A stretch of 64,000 nt of DNA from DASUAS01 sp963720765 (GTDB lineage Bacteria; Actinomycetota; Acidimicrobiia; IMCC26256; DASPTH01). Made by a program: the position numbers and the translations under genes. The stretch spans positions 62,001-126,000 of the forward strand of contig CAVRGS010000013.1 in the NCBI GenBank assembly GCA_963720765.1. Direction: 5' to 3'. Under the pieces are notes generated by a model that was not told the DNA's origin, searched no databases, and saw nothing but the letters and a program-made list of their open reading frames with translations. Shown here one piece after another: positions 28,868 to 38,990 of this stretch. Numbering within the stretch: the first letter of the stretch is position 1; every line of letters starts with the position of its first letter.

Positions 28868-31683
28868 GTGGCTCAAGCAGTTCAGTTCGCGATCCTCGGA
28901 CTCGGGGCGGGTGCGGCGTACACGCTGCTCGCGCAGGGCATCGTCCTCATCTACCGCGGGTCCGGGATCGTCAACTTCGCGCACGGCGCCATCGCCATGT
29001 TCGGCGCGTTCTTCTGCTTCCTGACGCTCGTCGACGACCACGGCTGGCCGATCGGCGCCGCGATCCCGGTCTGCGGTGCTGCTCGCCGCGCTCCTCGGGG
29101 TCGTGATCCAGAACGGGATCCTGCGGTTCATGCGCGGGGCAGCGCCGCTGGTCCGGCTCGTCGCGACGCTCGGGCGTGCTGATCGTGCTGCAGGGCCTCG
29201 CGGGCCAGAAGCTCTGGGACAACGACTTCCACCAGATCGACCAGTTCCTGCCGACCCACAACTACACGTTGCACGGACTGGTTCGGCTTCGACGGCGCGA
29301 TGGGGCGCGTGGTCGTCCAGGAGGACCGTCTGATCCTGCTCGGCATCGCGATCGTGCTCACGTTCGCGCTGTGGGCCTTCACCCGGTTCACCCGGATCGG
29401 GCTGGCGATCTCGGCGAGCGCGGAGAACGAGCGGGCGGTGGCTGCGCTCGGGTGGTCGCCCAACTTCCTCGCCACGGTGACGTGGGCCATCGGCGGCGCG
29501 ACCGCGGGGTTCGCCGGCATCCTGCTCGCCCCCAACGCGGGGTTGAGCCTCACGACGTTCACGATCGTCGTGACGGTCTCGGCCCTCGCCGTCGCGTTGA
29601 TCGGTGGGTTCAGCTCCTTCCCGCTGACGTTGCTCGGCGGGATCGCGCTCGGGATCGCGGAGACCGAGGTGCTCACGTACTCGAGCGACATCACGACGTT
29701 CCTCCACGACACGCTCGGGATCGAGAACGGCGCCACCGGCCTGCAGCGGGCGCTGCCGTTCCTGGTGATCGTGGTCGTGCTCGTCGTCCGCGGGAAGGCG
29801 CTCCCGCTGCGCAGCCACGTGCTCGAGCGTCTGCCCGACCTCGGGAGCGGTGTCGTGACGCGCTGGTTCCTCGTCGTCACCGTCGGCGCGCTGCTGTTCC
29901 TCAACGTGTTCGCGTTCGACGCCAAGTGGTCGACGGCGGTGTACACGACGCTCATCGTGGGGGTCTTCATCCTGTCGATCGTCGTGTTGACCGGATACGC
30001 AGGACAGCTCTCGCTCGCGCAGTACGCGATCGGCGGGCTCGGGGCGCTCGTCGCGTCCCGGCTCGTGGGCCAGGAGCACTGGCCCGCTGAACTCGCGTTC
30101 CTCGCCGGTGTCGTGTTCGCGATCGCCGTCGGCACCGTCTTCGCCATCCCGGCGCTGCGCACGCGAGGCGTGAACCTCGCCGTGGTCACCCTCGGGCTGG
30201 GGTTCGCGGTCCAGCAGGTCGTGTTCAGCAACCAGTACTTCACCGGCGACTTCGGTTCCGTCACGACGATCGGTCGGATCTCGGTGTTCGGGTGGGACGT
30301 CAGTGCGGCCGACCATCCGGATCGCTATCTCGTCGTGTGCCTCGGCGTCTTCGTCATCGCCGCGCTCATGGTCGCGAACCTGCGGCGTTCCGGCTCGGGT
30401 CGACGGCTGATCGCGGTGCGCAACAACGAGCGCGCCGCCGCGTCGCTCGGTATCAGCGTCTTCGGCGCCAAGCTCTACGCGTTCAGCGTCGGCGCTGCCA
30501 TCGCGGCGTTCGCCGGGATCCTGCTCGCGTTCAAGGACTCGACCGTCGTCTACACGCGGTTCGACCCGTTCCAGTCGATCAACACCGTCGGCAACGCGGT
30601 CGCCGGTGGTGTGGGATGGGTGCTCGGCGCGGTGTTCGGCGGCAACCTGGCTCCGGGTGGACTCGGCTCGATCCCGCTCGACTGGATCGACCTCGGCTCG
30701 TGGATCATCACCATCGGTGGGGTGACGCTCATCCTCATCGTGATCCTGAACCCGAACGGCATCGCCAGCGTCGTGCTCCACGACGAACGGGGCATCGGGA
30801 AGCTGCGACTCCGCCTCCGGCGCACGCCACCACGAGAACAGACTCGTCGACGTTGCGCCGAGCGAGGTGGTGCCGGCCACGCTCGAGATCGAGGACCTCA
30901 CCGTGCGCTTCGGTGCCGTCGTCGCGGTCGACGGGGTGAGCTTCCGCGTGGCGCCGCGCGAGGTCGTCGGGTTGATCGGACCGAACGGGGCGGGCAAGAC
31001 GACGATCGTCGACGCCATCACCGGCTTCACCAAGCCGAGTGGTGGCCGGATCGTGCTCAACGGCGCTCCCATGGCCGGGCGCGACGTGGGGTCCCGCGCG
31101 GCGTGCGCGCGCGGGGGTCCGTCGCTCGTTCCAGTCGCTGGAGCTCTTCGAGGAGATCTCGGTGGCCGAGAACCTGCACGCCGGCGCGGGCGTGCGCTCG
31201 CGCTTCGCCGGTCTCCGCGACCTGGTCTGGCCGACCCGGCCGCCATTGCCGCCGACCGCGGTGAGCAGCGCCCGCGAGTTCGGGCTCGAAGCGGACCTCG
31301 ACCGACTCCCGGCCGAGCTCTCCTACGGTCGACGCCGGCTGGTCGGGATCGCCCGGGCGATCGCGTCGGCGCCGTCGGTGCTGTTGCTCGACGAGCCGGC
31401 GGCCGGACTCGACGACAACGAGACCGGCGAGCTCGGCGACCTCGTCCGTCGCTTCGCCGACCGGTCGGGGATGGCGGTCCTCCTCATCGAGCACGACGTC
31501 GAGCTCGTGCTCCGGGTCTGCGATCGGATCGTCGTCGTCGACTTCGGACGCAAGATCGCCGAGGGCACCCCCGCCGAGATCCGCAGCGATCCCGCGGTCA
31601 TCGCCGCCTACCTCGGGGAAGAGGTGCCGGACGTCGACGCCGCGCCACTCGTCAGCGAGCTGGCGACCGAGGAGTCCTCGTGA
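28868..31683 (+). CDS. fused LivH-LivM-LivG ABC transporter (five frame breaks)
   Basis: About 937 residues joining two Liv permease domains and an ATPase. Domain 1 (LivH-like) opens FAILGLGAGAAYTLLAQGIV. Domain 2 (LivM-like) has LSIVVLTGYAGQLSLAQYAI and ends near ILNPNGIASVVL. Domain 3 (LivG-like) has Walker A GPNGAGKTTI, an altered signature LSYGRRR, and Walker B LLLDEPAAGLD. Extra bases lie near 29070, 29173, 29282, 30820 and 31100. No stop separates the permease part from the ATPase, so a single polypeptide is the simplest reading; a separate LivG starting at GTG 30867 is the alternative. Confidence 0.7.
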
Positions 31684-32419
31684 ACGCGACCACCGGTACC
31701 GGTCTCGGCGGCGCGCTGCTCGAGTGCCGCGGTCTCGCCGCCGGCTACGGCGAGCTCGCGGTCGTGCGCGACGTCGATCTGCGCGTCGAACCCGGCGAGG
31801 TCGTCGCGCTCATCGGTCCGAACGGCGCGGGGAAGACGACCACGCTGCTCACGCTCGCGGGCGAGCTCCCGGTGATCGCCGGCGACGTCGTGTTCGGCGG
31901 CGAGGCGACGAAGGCGCCTTTGTTCCGGCGGGCCCGCCAGGGGATGGGCTTCGTCACCGAGGAGCGGTCCGTCTTCATGCAGCTCTCCACCGAGGAGAAC
32001 CTCAGGGTCGCGGGCGTCGCCAAGGTCGACGCCATCGCGCTGTTCCCCGAGCTCGAGCCGCTCATGGGCCGGACCGCGGGGCTGTTGTCGGGTGGGGAGC
32101 AGCAGATGCTGACGCTCGCGCCGCGGTGGCGCGCGATCCGAACCTCCTCCTCGTCGACGAGCTCTCGCTCGGCCTCGCACCCGTCATCGTGAAGCGCCTG
32201 CTCCAGACCGTGCGTCAGGTCGCGGACGAACGCTCGACCGGGATCCTGCTGGTCGAGCAGCACGTCCGCCAGGCACTCCACATCGCCGATCGGGTGTACG
32301 TGATGCAGCGCGGCCGCATCGTGATGAGCGGGACCGGCGACGAGGTGCATGGACGCATCGACGAGATCGAGGCGACCTATTTGTCGGGACCGCGCGCAGG
32401 CGCGCCCGAACACGAGTGA
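31680..32419 (+). CDS. LivF-type ABC ATPase (one frame break)
   Basis: The second ATPase of the Liv system, about 246 residues. Walker A is GPNGAGKTTT, the signature is LLSGGEQQMLTLA, and Walker B LLLVDELSLGLAP follows in another frame. One base is missing near 32127, where the repaired sequence would read TLARAVARDPN. The GTG start overlaps the stop of the fused transporter by 4 bases. Confidence 0.8.
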
Positions 32420-32429
32420 AGGAGCAGAC

Positions 32430-34125
32430 GTGGCAGCAGACGGCAACCCTGCAGACCGGCAACCCGTCGTCGTCGTGACGGGAGGTGGCGCGGGGATCGG
32501 TGCCGCCATCGCCGAAGCGGTCGGACGCAGCGGTGCGTACGTCGTCACGGTCGACCCCGGGGTCACGGTTGACGGCCTCGGGCACGACGACGAGCCGACG
32601 GAGACCACCGCCGACCGCATCGTCGCTACCGGCGGCGCGGCGCGCGCGTCGAACACCTCGGTCACCGACGCCGCGGCGATCGATGCGCTGTTCGTGGGAT
32701 TGGCCGACGAGTTCGGTGGTCTCGACGCGGTGATCAACGTCGCCGGGATCGCCCGTCCGTCGGGATACGCCGAAGGCGACGAGCAAGCGTGGGAGCCGGT
32801 GCTGAGGGTGCACCTCGACGGCTACCTCAACGTGCTGCGTTCGGCGCTGCCGATCATGAGCGCGGCGGGGCGCGGACGGATCCTCGGGGTCACGTCGGGC
32901 TCGGGCTGGCGACCTGCGAACGCCGGCGCGTACAGCTGCGCCAAGCGGGCGGTCGCCGCGCTCACGTGGCAGCTGGGGAAGGCTGCGCCCGCCGGGGTGA
33001 CGGTGAACGCGTTGTCACCGATCGCGGCGACGCGCATGGTCACGTCGAGTCTCCGTCAGCAGGCACCCGCGTCGAGTGGAGCCGACCAGAGCCAGACCGG
33101 CGGCCTCTCGCTCGCCATCGCGGCGATGCCGTCGCCTGAGCAACTCGGCCCCGTCGGCGCGTATCTCGGGAGCGACGCGTTCGCGTGGAGCTCGGGGAAC
33201 ATCATCTTCTCCAACGGTTCGGAGGTGGCACCGATCCTGGCGCCCCGGATGCTCGAACTGGTGCGGACCACCGACGTCGCCGATCTCGCTCACGCACTCG
33301 ACGTCGTCGTCCCCGCGGCGTTCGTCCCGGCCGAGGTCGCCCAGGCGACGAACGGCGCGAGCAACGGTCGGTTCGAAGCGGTGTTCGACGAGACGTCACC
33401 AACTGCGAGTGGAGCTCCGACGGGTGCCCGGTCGTGCCTGGTCGTCGCCGACGATCCGCAGCTGGAATCGCAGGTGCGCGATGCGTTGGCGTCGCGGGGA
33501 GTCGAGGTCGTCGGGATCGCCGGTGGTGCAGCTGCGACCGACTTCGTCGGGGCGGCTGCGCAACTGACGGAGGCCGCACGCGACGCGGGTGGCCTCGACG
33601 CGGTGGTGGTCGCGCGGAGTGGCGCCGGACCGAGCGGCTCGGGTGCCCCCTGGCAGCAGGTGCTCGCAGAGCATGCCGGAATCGTCGACGCGATCCGCAG
33701 CGACGTCGCGTGGGTCCGAGCGGTGAGTGACCACGCGCGTGCATCGGGCGCGCCCGATGCGCGTCGTCACCGTGACCGACGCCACGACGTCGGGCGGGAG
33801 GAGCCGCGCCCAGGCTGCGGCCCAGCTCTCGCGTGCCGCGCACCTGGTGACCGACATCCAGACCGATGCGTTCGCGATCGGTGTGGAGACCGATGCGACG
33901 TCGCGTGGTTCGTCCGTGGGCGAACTCGTCGCGTACCTCGTCGGCGTGGACGACGCCGCGGCGATGTCCGGTGCCGAGCTCGTCGTCGCGGCGGAATGGA
34001 TCGGGTTGCGGAGCCACCCACACGCCGACGCGTCCATCTCGTTCGGTGGCCCGGAGCTGCCGACCTGGGTCGATGGTGCTCTGCGCGACGTCGTGCAGGG
34101 CGAGAGCGCAAGGAGCGGAGCATGA
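32430..34125 (+). CDS. SDR with a second, incomplete SDR-like domain (one frame break)
   Basis: About 565 residues. Residues 1-270 form a complete classical SDR (VTGGGAGIGAAIAE, YSCAKRAVAALTW, SNGSEVAPILAP). The remainder looks like a second Rossmann-like domain that lacks a clear nucleotide loop and the YxxxK pair: LVVADDPQLESQVRDALASR, then MRVVTVTDATTSGG and QAAAQLSRAAHLV. One extra base near 33748 separates the two parts. AAGGAG precedes GTG 32430. It lies 10 bases after LivF and overlaps the next amidohydrolase by 4 bases. Confidence 0.7.
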
Positions 34126-34979
34126 CGATCGAACGCGTCGTCGACGCGCACGTGCACCTCTGGGACCCCGCTCGGGCCGACTGGTACCCGTACCTCGCGG
34201 GCATGCAGGAGCTCGACATGGGCGACATCTCCGGCATGTGCCGACGCTTCGACCAGTCGATCTACTTCTCGGAGGCGGCGAAGTGGAACGTGGAGAAGTT
34301 CGTGCACGTGGCGGCCGCCGCACCCACCAAGCTGGTCGACGAGACCCGTGAGCTCGATGCAAACGCCGAAGCAACCGGGCACCCCGACGTGCTCATCGGT
34401 GGGCTCGATCCCAACGAGGACGACGCCGAGCTCGAGCGTCAGCTCGACGAGCAGATCACGACCGCTCGCTTCCGCGGCATCCGGATCATGGGAGAAGGCG
34501 ACCAGGCGATCCCACGTCCCGCGATGCTGCAGGCGCTGCAGGACCGAGGCCTGATCTTCGAGCTGATGGTGCACCCCGATGCCCTCGCGGCGGCGGCGGC
34601 CGCGCTCGACGACTGGGAGCTCCCCGTCGTGGTGGAGCACACCGGGTGGCCGCGCTCGAACGACACCGAGGAGCACGAGCTCTGGAAGGCGGGCATGGCT
34701 GCGCTCGCCGGGCTCCGTGACAACGTGACGTGCAAGCTGTCCGGGCTGGCGATGCCGATGCAGTCGATGGCGGCCACGGCCTTCGCCCCCTGGATCCAGG
34801 GTGCCATCGAGCTCTTCGGACCCGACCGGTGCATGTTCGCGAGCAACTTCCCCGTAGACGGCATGCACGGCACGTTCGACGACCTGTACACCACCTACGA
34901 CGAGCTCACGGCCGACCTCGACGAGGCGACGCGCGACCAGCTGTTCGCGGGGAACGCCGAGCGCGTCTACTGCGGCTGA
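34122..34979 (+). CDS. amidohydrolase_2-family hydrolase
   Basis: A 285-residue TIM-barrel amidohydrolase of the lactonase/decarboxylase type. The metal motif VDAHVHLWDP is at residues 7-16, EHTGWPRS holds the mid-barrel His, and FASNFPVDG takes the place of the terminal metal Asp region. It ends the Liv operon, so its substrate may be what the transporter brings in. ATGA overlap with the SDR stop; AAGGAGCGG precedes the ATG. Confidence 0.85.
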   Translation: MTIERVVDAHVHLWDPARADWYPYLAGMQELDMGDISGMCRRFDQSIYFSEAAKWNVEKFVHVAAAAPTKLVDETRELDANAEATGHPDVLIGGLDPNEDDAELERQLDEQITTARFRGIRIMGEGDQAIPRPAMLQALQDRGLIFELMVHPDALAAAAAALDDWELPVVVEHTGWPRSNDTEEHELWKAGMAALAGLRDNVTCKLSGLAMPMQSMAATAFAPWIQGAIELFGPDRCMFASNFPVDGMHGTFDDLYTTYDELTADLDEATRDQLFAGNAERVYCG

Positions 34980-34997
34980 ACCGAGAACCGCAGCTCG

Positions 34998-36221
34998 CTA
35001 CCAGGGCTTGACGTTCTCACCCGCGAACGCGATCGAGCGCGAATCGGCGGGGATCTCGTCGAGCGGCACCGCGACCTCGGCGACGGTCGGTCCGACGCGC
35101 GCGGCCACCGGCGCCAGCGCGTCGAGGTCGAAGCCGTAGACCTCGGCCGCGTTGAGCCCGACCATGCGCGCCACCTCGTCGGTGTCGACCCCGGCGAAGC
35201 TGTTGCGCAGCGCTTCCTTCGTGTACGGGTACGTCGCCTCGATGTGCGGGTAGTCCTGGCCCCACATGATGCGGTCGACGCCGATCTCGTGACGCAACGG
35301 TGTCTCGCACGGCCGGAAGAAGCTCGCGCCCGCGTAGCAATTGGTGTTCCAGTAGTAGCTCGGCAACTCCGTGACGACCTTCACCACCTCGGCGCCGAAG
35401 TGCGACTCCGCGGTGTTCGGATCGCGGAAGCGCCGGAACTGGTGGTCGAGCATGTCGAGGGTGCCGGGCACCCAGCCGCTCGACTGCTCGGTGAGGATCA
35501 GCTTGATGCCCGGGTACCGGGCGAACGCGCCGCCGATCACCATGTGCCAGAAGACGCGGTGCGAGAACCACCCCAGCTCGACCATGAACACGGCCATGCC
35601 GGTGGCGTCCATCTCGGGTGCCGGACCGGCCGCGCCGCTGTGGTTGTTGATCGGCATGTCGTGGTGTTGGCACGCGGCCCACAAGCGGTCGTAGGCGCGC
35701 GTGTAGATCGGCGGCAACCCCGAGTCGGGGGGCACGCCGGGCAGGAGGATGCCGGCGCGCAGCCCCTGGGTCGCCGCCCACTCGACCTCGGCCACCGCGG
35801 CGTCGACGTCGTTGAGGAACACCTGCGCCATCCCCGCACGCCGGCCGGGCGCGTCGGCGCAGAAGTCGACCAGCCAGCGGTTGTGGGCGCGCAGTCCGGC
35901 CCAGCGCAGCTCGTACTCGTCGGCGGCGGGCGGACGCGCCAGCAGGTTCCCGGACGGGAAGAACGGCGGGATGGTGTTGGGGAAGAGCACCTCGGCGACG
36001 ACACCGTCGTCCTCGAGCTCGCGCAAACGCGCCGCGCTGTCCCAGTTGCGGTACGCGAAGTCGGCGCGCAGATCCTCGAACGGGTTCACGAACGTCGCTT
36101 CCCACGCGTCGAACTCGTCGTGGTACTTCGACTCGAGGTAGTCGCGGTACTCGTGCACCTGCGCGCCCGCGTGTCCGTCGGACGAGATCACGATGTAGTG
36201 GTCACCGGCGAGGGTCGTCAT
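34998..36221 (-). CDS. amidohydrolase_2-family hydrolase
   Basis: A 407-residue member of the long amidohydrolase 2 group. VISSDGHAGAQVHEYRDYLE at the N-terminus replaces the HxH pair with a single His, as in its paralogue at 37737 (SSDCHAG). INNHSGAAG and GQDYPHIEATYP follow. Such proteins are probable decarboxylases or ring-opening hydrolases; the substrate is unknown. ATG 36221 follows GGGAG. It is the last gene of a minus-strand VOC-SDR-amidohydrolase run, 28 bases after the SDR stop. Confidence 0.85.
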   Translation of the reverse strand: MTTLAGDHYIVISSDGHAGAQVHEYRDYLESKYHDEFDAWEATFVNPFEDLRADFAYRNWDSAARLRELEDDGVVAEVLFPNTIPPFFPSGNLLARPPAADEYELRWAGLRAHNRWLVDFCADAPGRRAGMAQVFLNDVDAAVAEVEWAATQGLRAGILLPGVPPDSGLPPIYTRAYDRLWAACQHHDMPINNHSGAAGPAPEMDATGMAVFMVELGWFSHRVFWHMVIGGAFARYPGIKLILTEQSSGWVPGTLDMLDHQFRRFRDPNTAESHFGAEVVKVVTELPSYYWNTNCYAGASFFRPCETPLRHEIGVDRIMWGQDYPHIEATYPYTKEALRNSFAGVDTDEVARMVGLNAAEVYGFDLDALAPVAARVGPTVAEVAVPLDEIPADSRSIAFAGENVKPW

Positions 36222-36249
36222 CGCAGCTCCCTTCACGTGGTGGCTCCGT

Positions 36250-37194
36250 TCAGTCCTGGGCGCCGGCCTTGCGGCCGGTCATCACGTTGGCGGCCTGGAT
36301 CAGGTACTCGGGTTGGCTCCGTGCGATCTGTGACTGCGCCCGCAGGACCGACGACGCCGCCGATCCCGGGTTCGGCTCGTCGGCGGGTGGTTGCGAGATC
36401 CAGAACACGTCGTCGCGGATGCCCTCGAAGCACAGGTCGGCGACCTCCGACAGCGGTGCCCAGGCGAGCTCCTGTCCGGCCGCGGCCGCCCGCTGCTCCA
36501 TGGGGGTCAGCTGATCGCGACCGGTCTCGGCGGGCGGGGCACCGGGACGGTCGTAGCGCGCGTGGCGGTTGCGGCCCGGCTGCCAGATGCCCGTCTTGAG
36601 CATCCCCGGCGTGCGCGTCGACGGATAGAGGAGATGCGCGGTGACCTTGGCGTCGAGCTCGTGCAGTTGACCCCAGAGGCACTCGGTGAGGCACGTGAGC
36701 GCAGCCTTGGTGGTCGCGTACACCGCGCTGTGGATCATGGGCGTGAAGCCGCCGTTGCCGGACGTGGTGTTCACCACCGCGCCCTCGGTGTCCTGGGCGA
36801 GCATGGTCGGGAGGAACGCGTTGACGCCGTTGACCGCGCCCATCACGTTGACGTCGAGCGACCACCGCCAGTCGTTGACGTGGTGCTCCCACATCTGCCC
36901 TTCCGACGCGGACCCGACGCCCGCGTTGTTGCACAGCACGTCGACCGCACCGAATGCCGCGAGCGTCTCGTCGCGCAGCGCTTCGAGCGACGACAGCTCG
37001 GTGACGTCGGTGACGACACCGACGACGTCGCGACCCTGGTCGCGCAGTTCGGCGGTCGTCTCGCCCACCTGCTTGCCGTCGATGTCGGCGACGACCGCGC
37101 GCATGCCTTCGTCGGTGAAGCGCTCGACCAGTGCGCGGCCGATGCCGCCCGCGCTTCCCGTGACGACCGCGACCTTGCCGGTGAAGTCCTTCAC
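36250..37194 (-). CDS. short-chain dehydrogenase/reductase
   Basis: A 314-residue SDR with VTGSAGGIGRALVE, NNAGVG and YATTKAALT. An extended C-terminus of about 60 residues (DDVFWISQPPADEP onward) is longer than in typical 250-residue SDRs. The GTG start at 37194 overlaps the VOC stop by 4 bases. Confidence 0.88.
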   Translation of the reverse strand: MKDFTGKVAVVTGSAGGIGRALVERFTDEGMRAVVADIDGKQVGETTAELRDQGRDVVGVVTDVTELSSLEALRDETLAAFGAVDVLCNNAGVGSASEGQMWEHHVNDWRWSLDVNVMGAVNGVNAFLPTMLAQDTEGAVVNTTSGNGGFTPMIHSAVYATTKAALTCLTECLWGQLHELDAKVTAHLLYPSTRTPGMLKTGIWQPGRNRHARYDRPGAPPAETGRDQLTPMEQRAAAAGQELAWAPLSEVADLCFEGIRDDVFWISQPPADEPNPGSAASSVLRAQSQIARSQPEYLIQAANVMTGRKAGAQD

Positions 37195-37613
37195 GACACC
37201 GCCTTCGGGTTCGGCACGCCCGCCGGCGGTGCGTCGTCGTACTCCACGAACTCGACGAGGTAGCCGTCGAAGTCCTTCACGTACGCCATCGTGACCGGCC
37301 AACGATCGAGATGCGTCGGCTCCATCACCGACTCGCAACCGGCGGTGATGGCCGCGGCGTAGAGCGACCGCACGTCGTCGGTGTTCACGTAGAGCTTCCA
37401 CATCGCGGTGCCCATGTCGATGGGCGCGTCGTTGTCGAGCTGCTGCGCGAGCTGCATCCGACTCCCTCCGTGGGGCGACTGCAGGATCGCCTCCTTGGCC
37501 TGCGGGATGTCGGTGCGGCTCACCACGGGCAGCCCGCACACGCCGTTCCAGAACTCGATGGCGCGCCCGAGGTCGCGCACGTTGATGCAGTACTGCCCGA
37601 GGATCGAGACCAC
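37191..37613 (-). CDS. VOC/glyoxalase-family protein
   Basis: A 140-residue vicinal-oxygen-chelate protein with two beta-alpha-beta-beta-beta modules. YCINVRDLGRAIEFWNGVCG opens the first and KDFDGYLVEFVEYDD closes the second with the metal Glu. Isomerase, dioxygenase or lyase activity is possible. GTG 37613 follows AAGGGGGAA. It heads the minus-strand operon. Confidence 0.8.
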   Translation of the reverse strand: MVSILGQYCINVRDLGRAIEFWNGVCGLPVVSRTDIPQAKEAILQSPHGGSRMQLAQQLDNDAPIDMGTAMWKLYVNTDDVRSLYAAAITAGCESVMEPTHLDRWPVTMAYVKDFDGYLVEFVEYDDAPPAGVPNPKAVS

Positions 37614-37736
37614 GGTGCGGTTCCCCCTTTGCTGGTCCCCGTTCGGCGGACCGTGACATACTCCACCACACGACGTCAGAGAATGCCAGACTGACAGAGT
37701 GCGACAGCGACTTCCGAGTCGGTCCGAGGGGGAACG

Positions 37737-38990
37737 ATGTCCGAGCGCTACCTGATCGTGTCGTCCGACTGCCACGCCGGACTCCCGTGCGAGGAGTACC
37801 GGCCGTACCTCGACCAGAGGTACCTGCGCGCCTTCGACGACTTCCTCGCCGAACGACACGCCAGCCGCGAGGAGGCGCTGAAGTTCAATTACGACTACAT
37901 CATGCACTGGGAAGGCGACAACGAGGAGGGCCTCCGCGGCGCATTCGACCCCGAGCAGCGCGACAAGGAGCTCGACGCCGACGGCGTCGCCGGCGAGGTG
38001 ATGTTCGCCGACGCCGACGCCATCACCGGCATGGAGTCGCCGCCGTTCGGCGCCGGGCTCTCGGCCGGCACGATCCAGGATCCCGAGCTGGCCTACGCGG
38101 GCGCGATCGCACACAACCGCTGGCTGGCCGAGCTCTGCTCGCACGCGCCCGAGCGGCGCGCCGGCATCGCACTGGTGCCGATCACCCACGACGTCGGACG
38201 CGGCGTCGCCGAGATCGAACGACTCGCGGGCACGCCGGGCATCCGCGGGATCATGATCCCGACGATGTGGCACCAGCGGAAGGCCTACAACGACCCGTCG
38301 TACGAGCCGATCTGGGCGGCCGCCGCGGCCAACGGTCTCGTGGTGCACGTGCACTCGGGCGAGGCGCCGCGCGAGGAGTACGGCGACGACATCGGCCCGT
38401 ACCTCGCCGAAGTCGCGTGGTGGTCGGCGCGACCGATCTCGTTCCTGCTCTTCGGCGGCGTGTTCGAGCGTCACCCCGACCTCAAGTTCTGCGTCACCGA
38501 GGGAGCCGCGTACTGGGCCTCCGACATGATGTGGAAGTGGGACCAGTACTTCGGCGGTGGGCACACCACCGCCAAGTTGGCGCACCTGATGAAGGGCAAG
38601 ATCTCGAAGCTGCCGTCGGAGTACTTCGGCACCAACATCTTCATCGGCGCGTCGACGATGTCGCGCGAGGAGATCCGTCGTCGTTACGTGATCGGCTGCG
38701 ACGTGATGATGTGGGGCACCGACTACCCGCACCCCGAGGGCACGTGGCCCGACACGGTGGGGGTGCTCAAGCGCAGCTTCCATGACGTGCCCGTCGACGA
38801 CACCGAGAAGCTCGTCGGCCTCACCGCGGCCGCCTGTTACGGCATGGACCTCGAGGCGCTCCGTGAGATCGCCGACCGCATCGGGCCGACACCGGAGGAT
38901 CTGGGTCAGGACCCGACGTTGCGGAGCGATCCCGAGGTCGTGGCCAACGCGCGCTGGTGGAAAGAGGAGTACGGCGTCAAGGTGATCTGA
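37737..38990 (+). CDS. amidohydrolase_2-family hydrolase
   Basis: A 417-residue paralogue of the protein at 34998. The opening YLIVSSDCHAGLPCEEYRPY, VHVHSGEAP mid-barrel and GTDYPHPEGTWPDT near residue 330 match the group. GAGGGGGAA precedes the ATG. The 120-base region upstream, shared with the divergent VOC operon, contains GTCAG and CTGAC 11 bases apart. Its 3' end overlaps the convergent TetR gene by 14 bases. Confidence 0.85.
   Translation: MSERYLIVSSDCHAGLPCEEYRPYLDQRYLRAFDDFLAERHASREEALKFNYDYIMHWEGDNEEGLRGAFDPEQRDKELDADGVAGEVMFADADAITGMESPPFGAGLSAGTIQDPELAYAGAIAHNRWLAELCSHAPERRAGIALVPITHDVGRGVAEIERLAGTPGIRGIMIPTMWHQRKAYNDPSYEPIWAAAAANGLVVHVHSGEAPREEYGDDIGPYLAEVAWWSARPISFLLFGGVFERHPDLKFCVTEGAAYWASDMMWKWDQYFGGGHTTAKLAHLMKGKISKLPSEYFGTNIFIGASTMSREEIRRRYVIGCDVMMWGTDYPHPEGTWPDTVGVLKRSFHDVPVDDTEKLVGLTAAACYGMDLEALREIADRIGPTPEDLGQDPTLRSDPEVVANARWWKEEYGVKVI

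Noticed and set aside
28463..31246. 927-codon open frame on the minus strand opposite the Liv permease
   Set aside because: Long only because GC-rich antisense frames lack stops. No domains are visible, while the plus strand carries permease and Walker motifs across repaired frames.
30867..31264. LivM and LivG as separate genes overlapping by about 400 bases
   Set aside because: Such an overlap is implausible; LivM sequence ends before 30850 and the excess is out-of-frame read-through. A frame break and fusion explain it better.
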